From assembly GCA_021372725.1 (NCBI GenBank), contig JAJFTV010000093.1:35701-99700 (forward strand): 64,000 nt of DNA. The letters run 5' to 3'. How positions within the stretch are numbered: the first letter of the stretch is position 1; each line of letters starts with the position of its first letter. The position numbers were made by a program, and so were the translations under genes. The stretch comes from Chloroflexota bacterium. Lineage in GTDB: Bacteria; Chloroflexota; Anaerolineae; Anaerolineales; Anaerolineaceae. Positions 58,878 to 64,000 of the stretch are shown here, one piece after another. The notes under the pieces were generated by a model, which made no database searches, had not been told where the DNA came from, and worked only from the letters and a program-made list of their open reading frames with translations.

Positions 58878-59498
58878 TTATACACCTTCCAGATCTTCCA
58901 GTGCCTTTACCGCAGCATCACGGGCTGTAATGATCTCGGATTCACGCCCGGAGAGCCACATCCGTCCAAACCGGCCTACTGACGACACATGAAGCACATT
59001 GATGGAAGATTTCTTCTCTGCTTCGTTGCAGGCATACCCGATATAGGCTGCCGGGGCACATTCAAGAACCAGCAGGGTTTCACCCGGCACGAGCATACTC
59101 CCCCTCCGAAAGCGGTTCAAGAGCTGTGCCTGGTAAGGATCTACACGGGTGATAACCTGGGTGGATGCAATTTGAGGTTTCATACGATCTTCTATTTTCA
59201 AACCCAGGCGCTCCAGAACAATCCGTCCGGCTTCAATCACGGCTGCCTGATTATGAGAATGCACCTCAAACATACCAAATTCACGCTCCACAATCTGCGC
59301 TCCAGGTTTGGCTTCTGTTGCCTTGACGGCAATATCCACAGTCCGGAATACTTCATTCCCGGGGGCCATTTCAATGTACAGAGATGCCATTCCCTCTGTG
59401 GAAAGGTCGCCTTGTGTTACCGTACCAACGAAGGCAGCATATTGCGGCTGCATCCGGTCAAGATAACAATAACATCGAAGTTGAAATTCATCTGCCAT
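58878..59498 (-). CDS. Tandem-domain trimeric shell protein (BMC-T)
   Basis: A 206-residue shell protein with two BMC domains, forming pseudo-hexameric trimers that tile shell facets and often have gated pores. The first domain contains SLYIEMAPGNEVFR and AKPGAQIVEREFGMFEVH; the second contains GETLLVLECAPAAYIGYACNEAEK and ends with ARDAAVKALEDLE. I cannot decide by eye whether the domains are circularly permuted. AGGAG precedes the ATG. Gene begins 2 bases after the EutJ-like stop. Confidence 0.93.
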   Translation of the reverse strand: MADEFQLRCYCYLDRMQPQYAAFVGTVTQGDLSTEGMASLYIEMAPGNEVFRTVDIAVKATEAKPGAQIVEREFGMFEVHSHNQAAVIEAGRIVLERLGLKIEDRMKPQIASTQVITRVDPYQAQLLNRFRRGSMLVPGETLLVLECAPAAYIGYACNEAEKKSSINVLHVSSVGRFGRMWLSGRESEIITARDAAVKALEDLEGV

Positions 59499-59500
59499 AA

Positions 59501-60370
59501 TTACTCCTGCAATTTTTGGTCATGCATGGCGATCCCCAGCGGGGTGACCAGCATCGGATGCGCCGATAATCGGGTTGGCAAGCCGGTATATTCCTGAATA
59601 ACAGAGGCCATGCCCGGAAAAGCACTCGCCCCGCCTACCAGTATGATATGGTCAACCGCTTTGCCATTCAAATGGTGAGAAATGATGCTGCCGACTTTCT
59701 CCATCACCGGCCTGACGAGCGGGAACAGTCTGGGCTGCTGGGCGGGATCCGTTTTGAGCTTCTCTGCCTCTTCAAAAGGAATATCCAGTGCACCTGCAAT
59801 CACCAGTGAAAAATGGGTTCCGCCGGTGGCCTCATCTGCCGTATAGATGACTTTGCCATCCTTTAGCAGGGCGATACCGGTGGTCCCCCCGCCCACATCG
59901 ATAATAGCCCCATCACGCAAGCCCAGAATATTGTTGGCCGCGCTCGGCTCATCGATCAGGCCGGTACAGGTCATACCTGCTGCCTCTACAACATTTGCGG
60001 TCGCACGGACTTCTACCTGCGGTACACCGGGTGGAAAACCACTGGCTGCATGGGTTAACTCAATGTTGAGGTTATTCTCGACATCCCGTTTCATTTCGCG
60101 CAGCAAGTCCACCGCACCGATGTAATCCACCACCAGGCCATCCCTCACAACCTGTGCAAAACGGTATTGTCCCGCCAGCGGCATACCATCGGGGGACAAA
60201 ACAGACAAAACCAGGTAAGCGGTTCCCAGATCCACCCCAACGCGAAGATTGCCGTTCCAACCTCCGGACGGTGAAAAGACCTGGTGGTGACCAGGCGGAA
60301 GGATGACTTCTGCTGCTTTTTCCAGAAATGTTTCAGGGTTAAAAGCCACAAAGCCTGTCTCGGCAGACAT
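59501..60370 (-). CDS. eutJ: EutJ-like actin-fold protein
   Basis: A 289-residue Hsp70/actin-superfamily protein found in microcompartment operons. VGVDLGTAYLVLSVL (phosphate 1) is at about 44-58, IIDVGGGTTGIALL (phosphate 2) at about 165-178, and IILVGGASAFPGM (adenosine motif) at about 243-255. EutJ is presumed to be a chaperone or assembly factor, possibly for the enzymes; it is not a shell part. It is flanked by shell genes. The BMC-H gene precedes it with a small hairpin in between. Confidence 0.92.
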   Translation of the reverse strand: MSAETGFVAFNPETFLEKAAEVILPPGHHQVFSPSGGWNGNLRVGVDLGTAYLVLSVLSPDGMPLAGQYRFAQVVRDGLVVDYIGAVDLLREMKRDVENNLNIELTHAASGFPPGVPQVEVRATANVVEAAGMTCTGLIDEPSAANNILGLRDGAIIDVGGGTTGIALLKDGKVIYTADEATGGTHFSLVIAGALDIPFEEAEKLKTDPAQQPRLFPLVRPVMEKVGSIISHHLNGKAVDHIILVGGASAFPGMASVIQEYTGLPTRLSAHPMLVTPLGIAMHDQKLQE

Positions 60371-60386
60371 ATCTCACAGATCCCGA

Positions 60387-60405
60387 ACTAAAGCGAAGCT
60401 TTAGT
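60387..60405 (-). repeat. Intra-operon hairpin downstream of the BMC-H gene
   Basis: ACTAAAGC and GCTTTAGT form a perfect 8-bp stem around a 3-base loop, 5 bases after the BMC-H stop. No T run follows, so it is more likely a 3'-end stabiliser or processing site than a terminator. Confidence 0.55.
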
Positions 60406-60409
60406 CACG

Positions 60410-60736
60410 CTATTTGGTCTCGCCGGTCCGTCCGCCAAAATTACCGCGGGTATTCTTGGGCAGAATCATCTCCACATCTTCATGAGGGCGGGGAATGACA
60501 TGCACGGAAACCAGTTCTCCGACACGTTTGGCAGCGGCTGCGCCCGCATCGGTCGCGGCTTTGACAGCGCCCACATCTCCGCGCACCATCACAGTTACAT
60601 ACCCGCCGCCCACATACTCGGAGCCAATCAGGACAACGTTGGCGGCTTTTACCATCGCATCGGCGGCTTCGATTGCGCCCACCAGACCTTTGGTTTCAAC
60701 CATTCCTAAAGCGATTAATGCAGTATCAAATGCCAT
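60410..60736 (-). CDS. Hexameric shell protein (BMC-H)
   Basis: A 108-residue PduA/EutM-like major shell protein. [20 protein letters not shown] starts the fold, [16 protein letters not shown] is the conserved helix, and [15 protein letters not shown] the C-terminal part. The pore loop, which is KIGSG in PduA, reads YVGGG here (41-45). A tail after residue 95 ([13 protein letters not shown]) is basic and flexible. AAGGAG precedes the ATG. It is the only single-domain BMC gene in the window. Confidence 0.96.
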   Translation of the reverse strand: MAFDTALIALGMVETKGLVGAIEAADAMVKAANVVLIGSEYVGGGYVTVMVRGDVGAVKAATDAGAAAAKRVGELVSVHVIPRPHEDVEMILPKNTRGNFGGRTGETK

Positions 60737-60754
60737 TTCATACTCCTTATGATT

Positions 60755-62218
60755 TTATGACAGATTATCTTTTTTCATTATTTCATTGACAATTTCCCAT
60801 ACGATTCGTTCGATTTCGCGTGGGGAAGGTTTTTGAGATTTTTCATGGGTGTAAGCCCCTTGCGGCGGGGGTGTCAATTCATAGGCCAGACGCTTAATAT
60901 TGAATAAATGCTGTACGGTAACATTGTCGCCGGTGATTGCACCGCCAATTCCACCCGGTCCCAGCGTCAGGGAAGGCATGATGCCGGTGGTAAAACCAAT
61001 CGCACCCAGGCTTGACATGGTGTTGACCGAAATCCGAAAGACCGGTTTTTCCAGGCCAAAAGCCATGATCACATTTTCATCGGTAGCATGGATCACGATG
61101 CTGTGCCCACGCCCGCCAAACTGGATCAGCTCGATGCACTTTTCACAACCCGCTTCCCATCCATCGGCTTCATACCATCCCAATACGGTGGTAAGTTTTT
61201 CGCGCGAAAGAGGTTCATCTTTGCCAATTTTATTGAGTCTGGCGACCAGAATTCGCGTCTGTTCCGGTACGTCGAAACCGGCCATCCCGGCCAGATACTG
61301 TGGTGATTTACCTACCGTGGCGGCGTTGATTGTACCGTCCGGGTAAAACAGGAGTTTTCGCAGCAGCTCGGTTTGCCCGGCATCTACAAAGAAAGCACCG
61401 TTTTCCTTCATTAATTCCACCAACCGGCCGGCAATGGGCCGGTCCGCGATGACGGCCTGCTCGGTGGCACAGATGGTCGAGTGGTCAAAGGCCTTGCTAT
61501 AAACGATGTAGCGGGCAGCCTTTTCGAGATCCGCCGAGCGATCCACGTACGCGGGCACATTTCCCGGCCCAACCCCGTAAGCAGGTTTCCCCACCGAGTG
61601 GGCAGCCTTAACCATATCGCTTCCGCCTGTTGCCAGGATCAACGATACATATTTGTGGCGCATCAATTCCTGCGTGCCTGGCAAGGAGATATTTTGCATA
61701 CAGGAAATCAAACCGGCCGGAGCACCTTGAGCCACAGCCGCATCCGCCAGGAGACTTGTTGTCTCATTGGAACATTTTACAGCAGATGGATGCGGGGCGA
61801 AAACAATCGCGTCACGCGCTTTCACCGCGCTCAATGCTTTTGCCATGATCGTGGACGTTGGATTGGTGCTGGGCGTCAGGGCAGCGATGACACCCATAGG
61901 CCAGGCAATTTCATATACCTTTTTGATCGGGTCATGATTCACCACGCCGACTGTCTTGATATCACGTATACTGTCCCACACGTATTTCGAACCAAATTCG
62001 TTCTTGATTTTCTTGTGCAGCGGTACACCATAACCGGTTTCTTCATTCGCCATACGCCCCAGGCGTTCGGAAGCCCGGAATGCTGCCTCCGCCATCGCCT
62101 CACAAACCCGGTCGACATCCACCTGCGAAGCTTTAGCCCAGGCAAGCTGCGCCTGACGGGCGGAAGTCGCCAGATCGCGTGCTTCTTGCATGGAAACGAG
62201 GTCTTTATCGAGCGCCAT
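60755..62218 (-). CDS. CoA-acylating aldehyde dehydrogenase (PduP/EutE type) with C-terminal encapsulation peptide
   Basis: A 487-residue enzyme that turns acetaldehyde (or another short aldehyde) plus CoA and NAD into acyl-CoA inside the shell. Catalytic Cys250 is in FDHSTICATEQAV, and NAD-binding regions such as PSTNPTSTI are present. The last 23 residues (SPREIERIVWEIVNEIMKK) form an amphipathic helix after a Pro-rich linker, a C-terminal encapsulation peptide; in PduP it is N-terminal. It is downstream of a EutN gene and upstream of BMC-H. Confidence 0.95.
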   Translation of the reverse strand: MALDKDLVSMQEARDLATSARQAQLAWAKASQVDVDRVCEAMAEAAFRASERLGRMANEETGYGVPLHKKIKNEFGSKYVWDSIRDIKTVGVVNHDPIKKVYEIAWPMGVIAALTPSTNPTSTIMAKALSAVKARDAIVFAPHPSAVKCSNETTSLLADAAVAQGAPAGLISCMQNISLPGTQELMRHKYVSLILATGGSDMVKAAHSVGKPAYGVGPGNVPAYVDRSADLEKAARYIVYSKAFDHSTICATEQAVIADRPIAGRLVELMKENGAFFVDAGQTELLRKLLFYPDGTINAATVGKSPQYLAGMAGFDVPEQTRILVARLNKIGKDEPLSREKLTTVLGWYEADGWEAGCEKCIELIQFGGRGHSIVIHATDENVIMAFGLEKPVFRISVNTMSSLGAIGFTTGIMPSLTLGPGGIGGAITGDNVTVQHLFNIKRLAYELTPPPQGAYTHEKSQKPSPREIERIVWEIVNEIMKKDNLS

Positions 62219-62235
62219 TCATGATCCTTCTCAGC

Positions 62236-62526
62236 TCAGGATTTCCTGAAAGTTGTCTTTCCATCCACTTCCAAAGAATCAATGATGGCCATGATCACCG
62301 CATCCACCGGTCGATTCTTGGTAATTTCAGTCTGGCGGGCACTGGAACCGGAAGCAGTCAACACCAAGTCACCTACTCCGGCATCGAGGGTATCCACGGC
62401 GACATAAGGTTTGCCGTAGGCCTCCCCTGTTTCATCGGTAGGGCGAACAATCAGCAATTTTTGACCAACAAGGTTCTGATCCTTGATAGTAGCTACCGTA
62501 GTTCCAATCACACGAGCTATTTGCAT
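62236..62526 (-). CDS. EutN/CcmL-family pentameric vertex protein (BMC-P), copy 3
   Basis: A 96-residue pentamer protein from the ATG at 62526 (MQIARVIGTTVATIK), which has CAGGAG about 8 bases upstream; the frame could be read from 62592 but that start would overlap the deoC end and add 22 non-family residues. Motifs: GQKLLIVRPTDE, VDTLDAGVGDLVLTASG and IMAIIDSLEVD. It is the most canonical of the three copies. Confidence 0.94.
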   Translation of the reverse strand: MQIARVIGTTVATIKDQNLVGQKLLIVRPTDETGEAYGKPYVAVDTLDAGVGDLVLTASGSSARQTEITKNRPVDAVIMAIIDSLEVDGKTTFRKS

Positions 62527-62588
62527 AACGGTCTCCTGTAAAGGGTGTTTCCCTTTTTTTCGCCTGAAAGACATCCCTGTGGGAATGA

Positions 62589-63494
62589 TCAATAGCTTTT
62601 CTTTTCGCCCGTCTCTGCTATGCCGGCAATAATTTTGACACCGGCACTGGCGCCAAGCCGGGTTGCTCCTGCCGCAACCATGCTCTCCGCAATAGAGCGG
62701 TCACGTATACCTCCGGATGCTTTCACTCCTATTGCCGGTCCAACCACACGCCGCATGAGGGCCACATCCTCCACGGTTGCTCCACCGCCCGAAAAACCGG
62801 TCGATGTCTTGACAAAATCTGCACCTGCTTCCTTGGAAAGCAGGCAAGCGATCACCTTTTCTTCTTCATCCAATAAAGATGTTTCGATGATAACCTTCAC
62901 CAATGCATGGGCATTGTGGCCTGTAATCACCACTCCCCGAATATCCCGGGCAACCAATTCAAGATCCCGCGACTTCAACGCACCGATATTGATGACCATG
63001 TCAATTTCTGAAGCACCGTCTTTCAAGGCAGTCTGGGCCTCGAAAACTTTTACATCGGGTGAAGTTGCTCCCAGAGGAAAACCGATCACCGTGCAAACCT
63101 TGACATCGGTGCCTTTTAATAATTCTGCACATAACTTGACGTGGGTGGGGTTTATACAAACCGAGGCGAAGTGATACTTGCGCGCCTCGTAACATAATTG
63201 AGCAATCTGGTCGTGGGTTGCATCCGGTTTTAGCAGAGTATGATCGATCAGACGGGCTATATTCGTGTCGGCAGGGATCTTTCCCAGCGTGGAAGTGAGG
63301 CGTTCAGCACCTGCATTGACCACTTTCCCCACCGCATCAAAGCAGGTCACCACACACAGTCCCTCTGCACAGTTGCGTGAACAATACTCGCTTTTGGGAT
63401 GAGCCTTGCTGTACTCCTGTTCTTCCAGGGCGATCAAGACCTCTCGGGTAATGACTTCGACAATTTTTTCTACCGACTTTACATCCAGGGGCAT
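62589..63494 (-). CDS. deoC: Deoxyribose-phosphate aldolase with N-terminal helix and Cys4 segment
   Basis: A 301-residue class I aldolase, longer than usual (about 220-260). It cleaves 2-deoxyribose-5-phosphate to glyceraldehyde-3-phosphate and acetaldehyde. The catalytic core starts near residue 78; Schiff-base Lys229 is in FVKTSTGF, Asp165 in EIDMVINIG and Lys258 in [10 protein letters not shown]. The N-terminus 1-25 ([20 protein letters not shown]) is an amphipathic, encapsulation-peptide-like helix. Then Cys38, 42, 47 and 51 form a C-x3-C-x4-C-x3-C segment of unknown role. It lies between the isomerase and the EutN gene. Confidence 0.94.
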   Translation of the reverse strand: MPLDVKSVEKIVEVITREVLIALEEQEYSKAHPKSEYCSRNCAEGLCVVTCFDAVGKVVNAGAERLTSTLGKIPADTNIARLIDHTLLKPDATHDQIAQLCYEARKYHFASVCINPTHVKLCAELLKGTDVKVCTVIGFPLGATSPDVKVFEAQTALKDGASEIDMVINIGALKSRDLELVARDIRGVVITGHNAHALVKVIIETSLLDEEEKVIACLLSKEAGADFVKTSTGFSGGGATVEDVALMRRVVGPAIGVKASGGIRDRSIAESMVAAGATRLGASAGVKIIAGIAETGEKKSY

Positions 63495-63495
63495 T

Positions 63496-63999
63496 TCAAC
63501 ATCCGCCTTTCAAATAAAGCTTTTCCACTTCACCGATTTTATCCACCCGGCGGGCATGTCTGCCTCCGCCAAATTCTGTCGTCAGCCAGGTATCCACAAT
63601 CAAAACAGCCTGGTTTTGTCCAATCAGCCCGGCTCCCAGGGTCAGCACGTTGGCGTCATTATGTTCGCGGCTGTTGACAGCAGTGGCGTAATCGTAGCAC
63701 ATCGCCGCGCGTACACCCGGAACCTTGTTGGCTGTCATGCAACTGCCAATACCGGCTCCATCAATCATGATGCCGCGCCACGCCTGCTTTCCACTGACCA
63801 GTTTAGCAACGGCATGCGCAAAATCAGGATAATCCACAGCATTGGAATCATTGGGGCCACAGTCAGTCACCAGGTAACCTTTTTCAAGCAGGTGTTTCTT
63901 GAGCTTCTCCTTCATGTCGTAACCGCCATGATCTGAACCGATGGCAACGGTTCTTTCAGAAGCACCCGGTTGAACAGAAGCAGCCACAGGCTGGCTGAT
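63496..63999 (-). CDS. RpiB-like ribose-5-phosphate isomerase, runs off the right edge
   Basis: An RpiB/LacB-family sugar-phosphate isomerase, first gene visible of the operon. Its core begins [18 protein letters not shown] and includes [14 protein letters not shown], with the family His at residue 109 (counting from a GTG at 63987). The frame continues to the edge past that GTG, so at least 20 residues ([14 protein letters not shown], a Pro/Ala linker) precede the core and a longer N-terminal tag lies outside. The usual catalytic Cys in CGTGIG is replaced by Asp76 in MIDGAGIG, with a Cys seven residues later. Substrate is therefore uncertain. Confidence 0.88.
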   Translation of the reverse strand: MSQPVAASVQPGASERTVAIGSDHGGYDMKEKLKKHLLEKGYLVTDCGPNDSNAVDYPDFAHAVAKLVSGKQAWRGIMIDGAGIGSCMTANKVPGVRAAMCYDYATAVNSREHNDANVLTLGAGLIGQNQAVLIVDTWLTTEFGGGRHARRVDKIGEVEKLYLKGGC

Positions 64000-64000
64000 T

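Noticed and set aside
57470..63494. An Lsr (AI-2) processing operon
   Set aside because: The ABM protein resembles LsrG, but the aldolase has DeoC, not LsrF, motifs and there are no LsrACDB, LsrK or LsrR genes; the shell genes point to a microcompartment.

Overview
The window looks like chromosomal DNA from an anaerobic member of the Chloroflexota, probably class Anaerolineae. That placement is an inference from gene content and style: Pro/Thr-rich linkers on lipoproteins and surface proteins, an ADP-forming acetyl-CoA synthetase beside pyruvate phosphate dikinase, many multi-domain sensors, a membrane-anchored YvcK, and mid-range GC. No rRNA, tRNA, CRISPR array, insertion sequence or prophage was seen. 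About 54 protein genes are packed tightly on both strands, often with ATGA overlaps. The first gene (site-2 protease) and the last gene (RpiB-like isomerase) run off the window edges.

Layout. 1-2.2 kb (+): end of a site-2 protease, a HEAT-repeat protein and acylphosphatase. 2.2-10.3 kb (-): tgt, a small binding-protein-like lipoprotein, pth, mfd and uvrB; mfd and uvrB overlap and join transcription-coupled to nucleotide-excision repair. 10.6-16.1 kb (+): a large HD-GYP sensor and recJ. 16.2-21.9 kb: a glycosyltransferase transcribed away from an overlapping trio (AAA+ ATPase, glycerophosphodiesterase, anchored GH3-like protein). 21.9-28.1 kb: a signalling block (Ser/Thr kinase, FHA-winged-helix regulator, CpXC protein, sensor histidine kinase) and a class III aminotransferase. 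28.4-37.7 kb (+): yvcK, gap, pgk, MoeB-rhodanese, mnmA, rpsT, tdk, hpt and cca. 37.8-43.5 kb: a receiver protein, ADP-forming acetyl-CoA synthetase and ppdK. 43.7-49.7 kb: a TPR lytic transglycosylase and a methyl-cycle operon (mtnA, PfkB kinase, ahcY). 49.7-55.9 kb: a gene relic, an NBR1-Ig lipoprotein, recA with a possible SOS box in its promoter, a heterodimeric ABC exporter and a receiver protein. 56-57.8 kb: a serine hydrolase and an ABM monooxygenase.

The accessory highlight is the bacterial microcompartment (BMC) operon from 57.8 kb to the right edge, read on the minus strand: RpiB-like isomerase, DeoC aldolase, EutN pentamer, CoA-acylating aldehyde dehydrogenase, BMC-H hexamer, EutJ-like protein, BMC-T trimer, a small EutQ-like/helical protein, and two more EutN pentamers, ended by an intrinsic terminator. 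This matches the sugar-phosphate-utilizing (SPU) type. The inferred chemistry is: pentose phosphate isomerisation, cleavage of a deoxyribose-5-phosphate-like substrate to glyceraldehyde-3-phosphate plus acetaldehyde inside the shell, then conversion of acetaldehyde to acetyl-CoA. Points not explained by textbook family members are an N-terminal helix plus four-cysteine segment on DeoC, an isomerase with Asp at the usual catalytic Cys position and an N-terminal extension, and a 120-residue protein with two encapsulation-peptide-like helices that could organise the core. No phosphotransacylase or alcohol dehydrogenase is visible; they may lie beyond the right edge.
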